Shown here: piece after piece, positions 54,024 through 61,616 of the stretch
Position numbering within the stretch: the first letter of the stretch is position 1
How the letters are laid out: every line of letters begins with the position of its first letter
Origin: Sutcliffiella sp. FSL R7-0096
Lineage (GTDB): Bacteria; Bacillota; Bacilli; Bacillales; Bacillaceae_I
NCBI RefSeq assembly: GCF_038595065.1
Contig: NZ_CP152003.1
Span: 3,762,001-3,826,000 of the forward strand
Reading direction: 5' to 3'
DNA: 64,000 nt
Notes under the pieces: model-generated
The model's input: only the letters and a program-made list of their open reading frames with translations
Databases searched by the model: none
What the model was told of the DNA's origin: nothing
Program-made: the position numbers and the translations under genes

Positions 54024-54245
54024 TTGAAGCCTTCAACTAACCGTATGCTAACCCGTATTAAAGCCGTCTACATGTTTATTCATGAAAAGGGAACTGTTTC
54101 CACACAGCAGTTGGTCGATGAATTTGGGATTACACCCCGAACCGTCCAACGTGATTTAAATGTGCTGGCATTTAATGACCTGGTTCAAAGTCCAACGAAA
54201 GGTAAGTGGACTACTACGCAGAAAAAAGTTAGGTTGACTTCATAG
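54024..54245 (+). CDS. ytzE: Small DeoR-type HTH protein YtzE
   Basis: A 73-residue DNA-binding protein that consists of little more than a DeoR-family winged helix: KGTVSTQQLVDEFGITPRTVQRDLNVL contains the helix-turn-helix. No effector domain is present. TTG at 54024 has AAGGAGTGG about 5 bases upstream; an ATG at codon 8 is possible. It matches B. subtilis ytzE between ythP and the pseudouridine synthase. Target genes are unknown; the divergent ythPQ operon is a candidate. Confidence 0.85.
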   Translation: MKPSTNRMLTRIKAVYMFIHEKGTVSTQQLVDEFGITPRTVQRDLNVLAFNDLVQSPTKGKWTTTQKKVRLTS

Positions 54246-54268
54246 GACTACATATACAAAAAATTGCA

Positions 54269-54312
54269 CAATAAAGCCCCATTCCTCTTCAATCCGGAAT
54301 GGGGCTCTTCAT
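54269..54312. terminator. Bidirectional terminator between ytzE and the pseudouridine synthase gene
   Basis: AGCCCCATTCC and GGAATGGGGCT pair exactly around TCTTCAATCC. The plus-strand side continues CTTCATTATT. Confidence 0.82.
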
Positions 54313-54315
54313 TAT

Positions 54316-55026
54316 TCATCTTTTTTGTAACAGTTCAAGTTCTTCATCCGTCAATTCACGATACTCTCCAAGCTCCAGGTCTTCGTCAAGTTTCAATTCT
54401 CCCATGCTCAAACGCTTCAAATAAGTCACCGTCTTACCAACCGCTTGGAACATCCTTTTCACCTGATGGAACTTGCCTTCGACGATGGTAATCTCGATTT
54501 GTGATTCTGGGCCAGCTTCAAGAATTTTTAATTCCGCCGGTAACGTCTCATATCCGTCATCCAGCGTTACACCTTTACGAAAAGCTTGGATATCCTCCTC
54601 CGTTACCTCCCCATCAATTTTTGCATAATAGGTTTTAGGCACGTGTTTTTTAGGTGAAAGGAGCTGGTGGGCTAGTTGACCATCATTGGTCAGGAGCAAA
54701 AGCCCTTCTGTATCCTTGTCTAAGCGTCCAACAGGAAATGGTTCAAAGATTTTATCTTCTTCTTGCAGGATATCCACCACCGTTTCCTGACGGTGATCTT
54801 CAGTTGCAGATAACAGTCCAGGCGGCTTGTGCATCATCAGGTAAATGAACTCACGGTATTCCACAATATCATCATGGACTGTTACCTCCTGCACTTCTGG
54901 ATCCACATGCACCTTGGCATCCTTCACCACATTTCCATCCACTTTTACCACACCGGTTTTTAGAAGCTTCTTCACTTCTTTTCGCGTTCCAAAACCGCTG
55001 TTGGCAAGCATTTTATCCAATCTCAT
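54316..55026 (-). CDS. Pseudouridine synthase, RsuA/RluB family
   Basis: Converts specific uridines in rRNA to pseudouridine. The 236-residue protein has an N-terminal S4 RNA-binding domain (MRLDKMLANSGFGTRKEVKK, about 1-60) and the catalytic domain with GRLDKDTEGLLLLTNDG, in which the Asp after GRL is the nucleophile, and EGKFHQVKRMFQAVG near the end. The ATG at 55026 follows GGAGCGG; the frame to 55047 is rejected. It corresponds to B. subtilis ytzG. It lies 51 bases downstream of murJ and is probably co-transcribed with it. The exact rRNA position cannot be read from the sequence. Confidence 0.91.
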   Translation of the reverse strand: MRLDKMLANSGFGTRKEVKKLLKTGVVKVDGNVVKDAKVHVDPEVQEVTVHDDIVEYREFIYLMMHKPPGLLSATEDHRQETVVDILQEEDKIFEPFPVGRLDKDTEGLLLLTNDGQLAHQLLSPKKHVPKTYYAKIDGEVTEEDIQAFRKGVTLDDGYETLPAELKILEAGPESQIEITIVEGKFHQVKRMFQAVGKTVTYLKRLSMGELKLDEDLELGEYRELTDEELELLQKR

Positions 55027-55077
55027 ATTTCGTACCGCTCCTTCCATAGGGAAAGAGGCCCCTTTGACTCGAGACCT

Positions 55078-56691
55078 CTATCCTCTTTCTTTTCTATTTA
55101 AAAACGAAAAACGATTACCGAACAGGTACATCAATAAGTTACTTCTGTAGCTGAGGAAGAAGTAGATGCCTGCTCCGACAATACCGCTGACAGCCACAAC
55201 GATGATGGCTTGTAGACGGCCTTCGCTGTATGGGACGAAGCCTGCCAAGAAATACAGGGCAACAAGCACCGCTCCAATCATCACGATGTTGAAAAGGATC
55301 ATCAGAAAACCGCGTCTCAGTACCATGGAATAATCAAAATCAGTAAACTTCTTAATCGCCCATAGATTTATCGCAACACTGGCTGTATAACCTATTGCCG
55401 TTGCCACAATGGATCCTTCCGCACCCATTAATAGGATAAGTGGATAATTGAGGACCAATTTCAATAACAAGCCGATCGCAAGTCCTACAACCGTATATTT
55501 CTGTCTGTTGATGCCTTGCAATACGGAGGCAGTGACTGTGAAAATTGCCAATGGTATGGCGGTCGGTGCATACCAAGTCAATAGCTGTCCACCTATTTCG
55601 TCATAGGAAAAGAATGCCGCATATGCTGGTCCTCCTAGGAGGGATAACCCAATACAAGCCGGGACAGTCAAAAAGAGTAAAATCTGCAATGTCACACTAA
55701 GTTGCTTTTGCAGACTTTGATGCTGACCATTGATAAATGACTTTGTTATAGCAGGAAGCAGACTCAGTGCAAAAGCTGTCGCCAACGTAATAGGAATCAT
55801 AATTAATTTCTGACCGTAATTGTTGATGATTCCAAATGCGGTATCAGCATAGATTGCCGTGAATCCTGCTAACACCATTGCATCATTAAAAGAAAATGTA
55901 TCTATCAATTGATAGAGAGGCATGGCAAGCCCAACAAAAACAAATGGCATCGCATAAGAAATTAGTTCCTTATACATATCTTTATAAGAAAGATCTACTG
56001 TTTCAGGGTCTTTTTCAAGCATGGAGTCCAAGTTCTTTTTACGTCTAAACCAGTACCACACTAGTATAACGAGACCTCCAATAGCTCCTATAAAGGCCGC
56101 AAATGTTGCAAATCCAATGGCAACGGTCATATCCCCATTTAAAACTTCCAGTATGAAATATAGACTTCCCAATAGGAACACAATTCTTACTAGCTGCTCC
56201 ACAACTTGGGATATGGCTGTTGGACCCATGGATTCATAGCCTTGAAAAAAGCCACGAATCAAACTCATGATAGGAACCACCAGCAAAGCCACACTTACCA
56301 TCCTGACGACAAAGGTAATATCCTCATAGGTATGTTTACCTTCTTCTATGATGAGAGGAGAAAGATATGGTGCCAACAGAAACAACGTTAAAAACGAAAC
56401 AACTCCCGTAATACTCATGACCATAATACCCGATCGGAAAAGTTTCCTGCCAACACTATACTCTCCCAAAGCATTATACTTTGCGACAAACTTGGAGACC
56501 GCGAGTGGGACACCAAGTGTAGCGATACTTAAGAAAACAGAATATAACACATAAGCATACGAATAAAGAGCTCCTCCATCATTACCAACCATGGCATGAA
56601 ACGGAAAAATATAGACTAGGCCAAGTACCCGTGACAGCATCGTACCAACTGTCAAGATCAAGGTACCTCTCAATATATTAGATGTTGACAT
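55078..56691 (-). CDS. murJ: Lipid II flippase MurJ / YtgP
   Basis: A 537-residue MOP-superfamily membrane protein with about fourteen helices, which flips lipid II to the outer face for peptidoglycan synthesis. The N-terminus ILRGTLILTVGTMLSRVLGL is typical. Conserved charged residues of the central cavity lie in IRGFFQGYESMGPTAISQVVEQLVR and QLIDTFSFNDAM. It corresponds to B. subtilis YtgP, whose flippase role is established. Two wall-synthesis genes, murC and murJ, therefore lie in the same window. Confidence 0.92.
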   Translation of the reverse strand: MSTSNILRGTLILTVGTMLSRVLGLVYIFPFHAMVGNDGGALYSYAYVLYSVFLSIATLGVPLAVSKFVAKYNALGEYSVGRKLFRSGIMVMSITGVVSFLTLFLLAPYLSPLIIEEGKHTYEDITFVVRMVSVALLVVPIMSLIRGFFQGYESMGPTAISQVVEQLVRIVFLLGSLYFILEVLNGDMTVAIGFATFAAFIGAIGGLVILVWYWFRRKKNLDSMLEKDPETVDLSYKDMYKELISYAMPFVFVGLAMPLYQLIDTFSFNDAMVLAGFTAIYADTAFGIINNYGQKLIMIPITLATAFALSLLPAITKSFINGQHQSLQKQLSVTLQILLFLTVPACIGLSLLGGPAYAAFFSYDEIGGQLLTWYAPTAIPLAIFTVTASVLQGINRQKYTVVGLAIGLLLKLVLNYPLILLMGAEGSIVATAIGYTASVAINLWAIKKFTDFDYSMVLRRGFLMILFNIVMIGAVLVALYFLAGFVPYSEGRLQAIIVVAVSGIVGAGIYFFLSYRSNLLMYLFGNRFSFLNRKERG

Positions 56692-56768
56692 AAAATCCCT
56701 ACCTACTACTTGTAACTTTTTGTCTAACCTTTGTATTTTATCACACTTCTTATTATGGAAACACTATA

Positions 56769-57149
56769 TTACCATCCCGCCAGTAAACTTCTAGTTAGTG
56801 AAATCTTTGGAAAAGATAGATATGGCGTATCATCTTTCAAGTTTTCTAGATGCTCTTTTGTTACGACCAAGGAGAATTCGCTATAGGCATCTGCGTCCAG
56901 TAAGAGTACTCCAGCTTCTTTCTGGCTAAAGATAAGACCGAATTCTTCTTGTTGGTTTAGGCGGATACAAAGAACATAAGCATCCATCTCTTTGTCATAG
57001 AGCCATGTATAAGAAAATTTATGTATTTTGGTGGCCATTTCTATAGGCATTGTCGGAACGGAAAGAAGCAGGACCGGGGTTCCATTTTCCTCTGTCCAGC
57101 CTCCATCATATGGAATATGTGCTTCAGAAATATTTGGTGAGTATGTCAT
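56769..57149 (-). CDS. Hypothetical protein, 126 residues
   Basis: A cytoplasmic protein of 126 residues without a signal peptide. It begins [20 protein letters not shown] and has a β-rich middle ([40 protein letters not shown]) and ends [19 protein letters not shown] supplies a possible ribosome binding site (AAAGGGGTA) before the ATG at 57149. The open frame extends to 57530 but the first half is the antisense shadow of ytfP. I do not recognise a family. It is divergent from ytfP. Confidence 0.72.
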   Translation of the reverse strand: MTYSPNISEAHIPYDGGWTEENGTPVLLLSVPTMPIEMATKIHKFSYTWLYDKEMDAYVLCIRLNQQEEFGLIFSQKEAGVLLLDADAYSEFSLVVTKEHLENLKDDTPYLSFPKISLTRSLLAGW

Positions 57150-57208
57150 GGGATACCCCTTTTCTTTAATTTGTAATCTACTAGAAATCATACGGAATGT
57201 TGCTCTTT

Positions 57209-57237
57209 TTGTCCAACAAGAGAATAGAGGGTATAAT
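57209..57237 (+). promoter_or_regulatory. SigA promoter of ytfP
   Basis: TTGTCC (57209-57214), an exact 17-base spacer, TATAAT (57232-57237), 40 bases before the ytfP ATG. It sits in the upstream part of a false long frame that starts at 57028 and so helps to reject it. Confidence 0.78.
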
Positions 57238-57276
57238 AGGCAACATGTAAGCAAAATAAAGTTGGTTGGTGAAAAA

Positions 57277-58554
57277 ATGAAATACGATGTGATTATCATA
57301 GGCGGCGGTCCTTCAGGTCTTATGGCCTCCATCGCTGCAGCAGAACAAAAAGCAAAAGTATTACTGATAGATAAAGGAAATAAACTTGGGCGGAAGCTTG
57401 CCATTTCAGGAGGCGGACGCTGTAATGTGACGAACAGGCTACCTGTAGACGAAATCATCAAACATATCCCGGGTAACGGGAGATTCCTATATAGCGCATT
57501 TTCTGAGTTCAATAATGAAGACATCATCAAGTTTTTTGAGAAACTTGGGATACAATTGAAGGAAGAAGATCACGGCAGGATGTTTCCTGTTTCAGACAAA
57601 GCTCAGAGTGTGGTTGACGCGATGTTGAACAGAATGAAGGAGTTGCGGGTGGACATTCGAACCAATACGTCTGTGGAAACGGTGGAATATAATGAGGACC
57701 GTACCCGTGGCGTTTTGCTTAAAACAGGAGAATTCTTGGAGTGCAGCTGTGTGGTAATTGCAGTTGGTGGAAAATCCGTGCCGCACACCGGTTCCACTGG
57801 TGATGGATATCCGTGGGCACGCAAAGCCGGGCATACGATTACTGATTTATTCCCGACAGAGGTCCCCTTGAACTCACAAGAAAAATTCATCCGTGAAAAA
57901 AGATTGCAAGGATTGTCCCTGCGCGATGTAGCTTTGAGCGTTTTAAATCCCAAAGGAAAAGTGGTAAAAACACATCAAATGGATATGATTTTCACCCACT
58001 TTGGTGTATCTGGCCCTGCCGTATTGCGTTGCAGCCAGTATGTTGTGAAAACGATGAAGAAATTTGGCGTGGATAAAGTCACGATGAATTTGGATGTCAT
58101 GCCTTCCTTGAATGAAGAAGTAGTGTTTCAACAGCTTAATAAAGCCTTGAAGGAAGAACCAAAAAAAGCCATTAAGAATGTCCTTAAAGGGCTTGTACCT
58201 GAGCGTTATTTATTATTTTTATTGGAAGTTTGCGGAATTGACGAGCAGGAGATCGGAGCGACCTTAGCACATGAAAAAATAAGGGAACTCGCAAAAATGT
58301 GCAAGCAGTTCCGATTTGAAGTATCCGGCACCCTTTCCATTGAAAAGGCATTTGTAACCGGAGGCGGCGTTTCGGTGAAAGAAGTTCACCCGAAAGAGAT
58401 GTCCTCCAAATTGAAAGACGGATTATACTTTTGTGGAGAAGTACTTGATATCCATGGATATACTGGTGGTTATAATATCACCTCGGCCTTGGTGACAGGA
58501 AGACTTGCAGGCCTGAACGCCGGGAAGAAGGCGGCAAGCCTACGTCGTTACTAA
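57277..58554 (+). CDS. ytfP: FAD-dependent oxidoreductase YtfP (HI0933 family)
   Basis: A 425-residue flavoprotein of the HI0933/YhiN group. The N-terminus [20 protein letters not shown] is a Rossmann FAD-binding motif, [17 protein letters not shown] is a family signature, and the C-terminal [21 protein letters not shown] segment closes the FAD site. The true ATG at 57277 follows TTGGTGA and is preceded by a promoter; the frame open from 57028 is rejected. The natural substrate is unknown. Confidence 0.9.
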   Translation: MKYDVIIIGGGPSGLMASIAAAEQKAKVLLIDKGNKLGRKLAISGGGRCNVTNRLPVDEIIKHIPGNGRFLYSAFSEFNNEDIIKFFEKLGIQLKEEDHGRMFPVSDKAQSVVDAMLNRMKELRVDIRTNTSVETVEYNEDRTRGVLLKTGEFLECSCVVIAVGGKSVPHTGSTGDGYPWARKAGHTITDLFPTEVPLNSQEKFIREKRLQGLSLRDVALSVLNPKGKVVKTHQMDMIFTHFGVSGPAVLRCSQYVVKTMKKFGVDKVTMNLDVMPSLNEEVVFQQLNKALKEEPKKAIKNVLKGLVPERYLLFLLEVCGIDEQEIGATLAHEKIRELAKMCKQFRFEVSGTLSIEKAFVTGGGVSVKEVHPKEMSSKLKDGLYFCGEVLDIHGYTGGYNITSALVTGRLAGLNAGKKAASLRRY

Positions 58555-58662
58555 TAATACAAAAGACATTACAAATGCTAGTCCTACTCCATACATGCCA
58601 AACTCATTGATAAATGATTTACTTTCCTCTTGAAGTACCTCGTTTTGTGTGTGGTGGTTCAT
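58540..58662 (-). CDS. Small membrane protein, 40 residues
   Basis: A short reading frame starting [20 protein letters not shown], followed by a hydrophobic helix (residues 24-40, [17 protein letters not shown]). AAAGGATG lies 7-9 bases before the ATG at 58662. The layout, with a polar N-terminus, one membrane helix and a good ribosome binding site, is typical of small bacillar membrane proteins. The 3' end overlaps the convergent ytfP stop by 15 bases. No family is recognised. Confidence 0.6.
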   Translation of the reverse strand: MNHHTQNEVLQEESKSFINEFGMYGVGLAFVMSFVLLVTT

Positions 58663-58785
58663 AATGAATACATCCTTTCTCTTTTTAGTTTCTGTTTATA
58701 TGACCTGTTACTAATTAGACGTATGGTGTTACGAAAATGTTTCAATTATTTATGAGTTATTTCAGATATTTATCTATACCCACAT

Positions 58786-58830
58786 AAAAGAACCTGATAA
58801 ACGTCTTTTTAGGAAGTTTTCAGGTTCTAA
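58786..58830 (-). terminator. Terminator overlapping the 3' end of the Cse60-like gene
   Basis: On the minus strand, AGAACCTGA and TCAGGTTCT pair exactly around a long A/T-rich loop and are followed by TTTATG. The stop codon TGA is part of the stem. Confidence 0.65.
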
Positions 58831-58999
58831 ATATTACCATTGCCGAGAAGCAATAAATCTGTTCTTCCTCGTCGTTAATACACCCGACTTGGTACTTGAT
58901 GTCAATCACATCCCTGTCTGACAATCCTTTAAGAAAATCATTTACTGCATCCTCGAGATCCCGCTCATGCTCCTCATCAAACACCCTGATCTGCACCAA
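58820..58999 (-). CDS. yteV: Sporulation protein Cse60-like (YteV)
   Basis: A 59-residue protein beginning MVQIRVFDEEHERDLEDAVN and continuing FLKGLSDRDVIDIKYQV to FSAMVIFRT, which matches the Cse60 family; the B. subtilis gene yteV (cse60) lies in the same region and is expressed in the mother cell under SigE. The TTG at 58999 has AAGGAGGGG about 7 bases upstream; the adjacent GTG is an alternative. The function in sporulation is undefined. A specific SigE promoter could not be confirmed by eye. Confidence 0.85.
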   Translation of the reverse strand: MVQIRVFDEEHERDLEDAVNDFLKGLSDRDVIDIKYQVGCINDEEEQIYCFSAMVIFRT

Positions 59000-59116
59000 C
59001 CCGGACCCCTCCTTGCATGAATAATAGAACTTGTTTTCTATTACTATATATAGGTGAAAAAGTTGGGTTTTATACTTGGGTTTTGTGGAATTAGAGAAAA
59101 AATAGATAGAAAAATA

Positions 59117-59160
59117 GAAGGAGCTTCGCTTTTTGAATGGGCGGGGCTCCTTTTTTTAAA
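59117..59160. terminator. Terminator after the frameshifted membrane gene
   Basis: GGAGC and GCTCC arms with an inner GC-rich extension flank TTTTTGAATGG. T-runs occur on both sides, T7 on the plus strand. Confidence 0.55.
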
Positions 59161-59771
59161 AACCAAGCAACTGCATGGTTCCTATGTACATGGTTATTGC
59201 TGCAATACTCAATGAGATCTTGTTGAATTTTAAAAAGTTGATAGGTGGTCTTTCGTCCCGAAGGTCCCCCACCACTTCCTTGATAAAATCCTTATCCGGG
59301 AAATTCTGGAACTCTACTTCTAACCCACTTATTTCAAGGTCTTTCCACTTTATTTTGATGGTTTGATGAGGTTCATCAAAATAATACATAGTAATATAAT
59401 TGCTACTAATATACTCTTCATTTTCTATAACATCATTTTTATAAGAATACCCTTTGTCCTTAAGATTTCTCTCTAAAATGCCCATGACTTCTTGTGGTAC
59501 ATACTTTTCTATATGTATCTCGTCTTTTTTTCTTTGCATAAACATCATTGCAAGCGGGACCAATAAGGGACCCAGTGTAAAATAGAGCGAATTAACATCC
59601 CAGTTTTCTTGAGAGGTCGTGAACCAAATTAGGCCAAGCGTAACAAATCCTGTTATTAGTGGAAATAGTTGAAACTCCTTTTTGTAGAAAACTCGTAATT
59701 GCTGCTACTATGAGCATCACACCAAGAAATACAAGGAAAAGTGGGAATATGTTTTGGTCAATGTAGTCCAT
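59156..59771 (-). pseudogene. Membrane protein gene with one frameshift
   Basis: From the ATG at 59771 (MDYIDQNIFPLFLVFLGVML) the frame codes for a first membrane helix, then runs into unrelated sequence and a stop. From about 59690 a second frame continues smoothly: VFYKKEFQLFPLITGFVTLG, a third helix and a cytoplasmic domain (MQRKKDEIHIEKYVPQEVM), ending with a helix IAAITMYIGTMQLLGF at 59156. The total span is 616 bases, one more than a multiple of three, so a single inserted base near 59690-59712 explains it. The intact protein would have about 204 residues and four helices. No family is recognised. A sequencing error cannot be excluded. Confidence 0.7.
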
Positions 59772-59839
59772 GTTTAAGGTGGTCTCCCTTCTGGCTGTTA
59801 GTTTTGTATATTAATATACGGATGAGTTTGGGAATGGTT

Positions 59840-60828
59840 TCAATTTTTGGTTAGGAGTGGGTTGAGATTGTAGGTGCGGGATTTGGTGTTTCCTATCCCT
59901 TTTAATTTCATATTCCTTATAAGGACCCTGATAATATGATTATTATCAATACGTAAAAACCTCTTTAATTCTGACATCGTTATTTCCGTATTGATTAACA
60001 ATGCATAATCTATGAGGGCTTGAATATGGGCGTCAGCTGAAAGGAGTAAACAATCAGGACACTTCCATTTCCCATGGATTCTTTGCATCACTACATTAGG
60101 CTTGCAATCTGGACATAATACTCCAGTAAGTATGTCACGTGGGAATACCTTATATTTACCTGTTGGGGAGCTTTGAAGTGGTGTATGATCTTTAATTGTA
60201 ATTTTGAGATTTTATTGAGAGTTTTTTTATCATAATGGCTGTTAGAGTGCTTTCTTATAAGAGGGGCTACTTTTCCTGATAGGGCAGGACTTTTAATTAC
60301 ATGTTTTTCTACGATACTTGGGGAAGAGAGGACTTTTACAATAACTTTAGGATTGGTCAACACAACCAACTTTTCAAAGGGTGCAATAGGTAGATTTTTA
60401 AGTTTTACCCATGCCTCTAGTTTATAACATTGGTTGCTAACTTGAAGTATGGGATCTTGTAACGCTTTAAGTGGCTTACTCTCCACTTCTTGTATGAGTT
60501 GATGATTTTTTGGATCGAAGTGAATGAGTCCACGTAAGTACTTCACCTCGAGGAGTAAATAGAAGTTTGAAAATAAAATGAGGGTATCTATTTGGAAGTG
60601 ACTATCTCTATATGGAAGCCGTAAATCATAGAAGATATAATACGGGGTGTCAGTTTCTGGGAGAAGTTTAAGATAATAGTCTAGAGCCTGTTCACCATAA
60701 ATACCTGCTTCCTTTATTCCTAATTCACTCAATATTTCTTCATACTTTTCGTGATTTGGACGTACCCTTCTCTTCATCGCCCTCAGAATCTGAACTCTTA
60801 AGGGTATTTTTCTGTGTTTTTTTATCAA
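59840..60828 (-). pseudogene. NERD-domain nuclease-like protein gene with one frameshift
   Basis: The TTG at 60828 (AGAGGTGA upstream) opens a frame for a NERD domain: KYEEILSELGIKEAGIYGEQ, DSHFQIDTLILFSNFYLLLEVKYLRG. That frame stops at 60091. One base out of frame, from about 60140, coding continues as KYKVFPRDILTGVLCPDCKP and WKCPDCLLLSADAHIQALIDY, ending at 59840. CPDC...CPDC is a zinc ribbon found in longer NERD proteins. The span of 989 bases is one short of 330 codons, so one base was probably lost near the run CCCC at about 60160-60170. The intact protein would be 329 residues. Confidence 0.8.
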
Positions 60829-60954
60829 AGTATCACCTCTACTATGGTATGTTTATACTATTAGACATCGTTCTACAAATTTCCTCCTTTTTCTAAGCGG
60901 AAATCTCGGTGAGAATTTGATTATGAGGTATAGCGAGTTACTCTCAAGAAAGGA

Positions 60955-61059
60955 TTGTGACTTTTCGGAGGGTTATTATGACTTTTTTGAAGGTGATTGC
61001 GACTTTTCCAGACGTTATTGTGACTTTTTCACCAGTTATTGTGATATTTCGGAATCCGG
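60955..61059. repeat. Array of five units with exact 21-bp period (TTGTGACTTTT motif)
   Basis: TTGTGACTTTT or a close variant starts at 60955, 60976, 60997, 61018 and 61039, a constant 21-base step. Consensus over the units is TTGTGACTTTTCNGANGGTTA. The last unit is diverged (TTGTGATATTT). Units are not translatable as a conserved heptapeptide with a plausible start. Function unknown. Confidence 0.8.
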
Positions 61060-61139
61060 CCAAAATATCAACCAATTCCCATCCTCTTAATTACCAACCT
61101 CCTTCTAATAAAACCTAAACACCAGTTACCTATTTTCAG

Positions 61140-61197
61140 AAAAACCAAAAAACCACCAACCAGCGGCCCATTACTCGCCCACCGGTCAGTGGTCTCA
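61140..61197 (-). terminator. Terminator of the rhodanese gene
   Basis: On the minus strand, ACCACTGACCGG pairs with CCGCTGGTTGGTGGT imperfectly, followed by TTTTTTGG. Confidence 0.65.
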
Positions 61198-61203
61198 CTT
61201 ATA

Positions 61204-61509
61204 TTATTCTACGTCGCCTTCCCACTCTAGCATGCCGCCGACCATGTTGCGGACTTTGTAGCCTTGGTCTTGCAGGTAGTGGCAGACGTTTTCGCTTCGG
61301 CGTCCGGAGCGGCAGATAACAATGTATTCTTTTCCTTTGTCGAGCTTGTCCAGGTTTTCTGGGATATCGCCCATGCGGATGTGTTCTGCTTGTTTGATTT
61401 TGCCCATTTCGATTTCTTCGTCTTCGCGAACGTCGACAAGGTAAAGTTCTTCGCCTGCGTCAAGCTTCTTCTTTAACTCACCAGTCGTAATTGTTTGGAT
61501 CTCTGACAT
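61204..61509 (-). CDS. Single-domain rhodanese (YtwF-like)
   Basis: A 101-residue cytoplasmic sulfurtransferase domain. The active-site cysteine lies in the loop VICRSGRRSENV (near residue 66), the N-terminal LYLVDVREDEEIEMGKIKQA and the C-terminal NMVGGMLEWEGDVE are typical. The CRSGRRS loop is the basic type common in persulfide carriers. It is similar to B. subtilis YtwF. No ribosome binding site better than GAGG before the ATG at 61509 is visible. It lies downstream of leuS. Confidence 0.9.
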   Translation of the reverse strand: MSEIQTITTGELKKKLDAGEELYLVDVREDEEIEMGKIKQAEHIRMGDIPENLDKLDKGKEYIVICRSGRRSENVCHYLQDQGYKVRNMVGGMLEWEGDVE

Positions 61510-61567
61510 GTGTGAAAACCTCGATTCTATGTAATGTAATGCTAATTACCTCTATTTTAACAAAAAG

Positions 61568-61613
61568 AAAACAAGACTGCCAAACCGGACGGCGGCAGTC
61601 TTGCATTTTCCCA
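61568..61613 (-). terminator. Terminator of leuS
   Basis: On the minus strand, CAAGACTGCC and GGCAGTCTTG pair exactly around GCCGTCCGGTTT, followed by TTTTCTTTTTG. Confidence 0.9.
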
Positions 61614-61616
61614 TGA

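Larger units (their letters stand above)
60829..61203. other. Intergenic region with a 21-bp-period array and a terminator
   Basis: 375 bases without a gene. It contains the array at 60955-61059 and the rhodanese terminator at 61140-61197. The part next to the NERD gene (60829-60900) is AT-rich and may hold its promoter, but no clear hexamer pair is seen. Confidence 0.6.

Noticed and set aside
57028-57276. N-terminal extension of ytfP
   Set aside because: The extension is antisense to the 126-residue gene, contains the ytfP promoter, and the flavoprotein family starts at [11 protein letters not shown], where a ribosome binding site is present.
57150-57530. N-terminal extension of the 126-residue hypothetical protein
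   Set aside because: It is the reverse-strand shadow of the ytfP FAD-binding region, and the ATG at 57149 has its own ribosome binding site.
59156-59563. A complete 135-residue protein starting MVPLAMMFMQRKK
   Set aside because: The frame continues upstream without a stop into sequence coding for two further membrane helices, so this is the distal part of the frameshifted gene.
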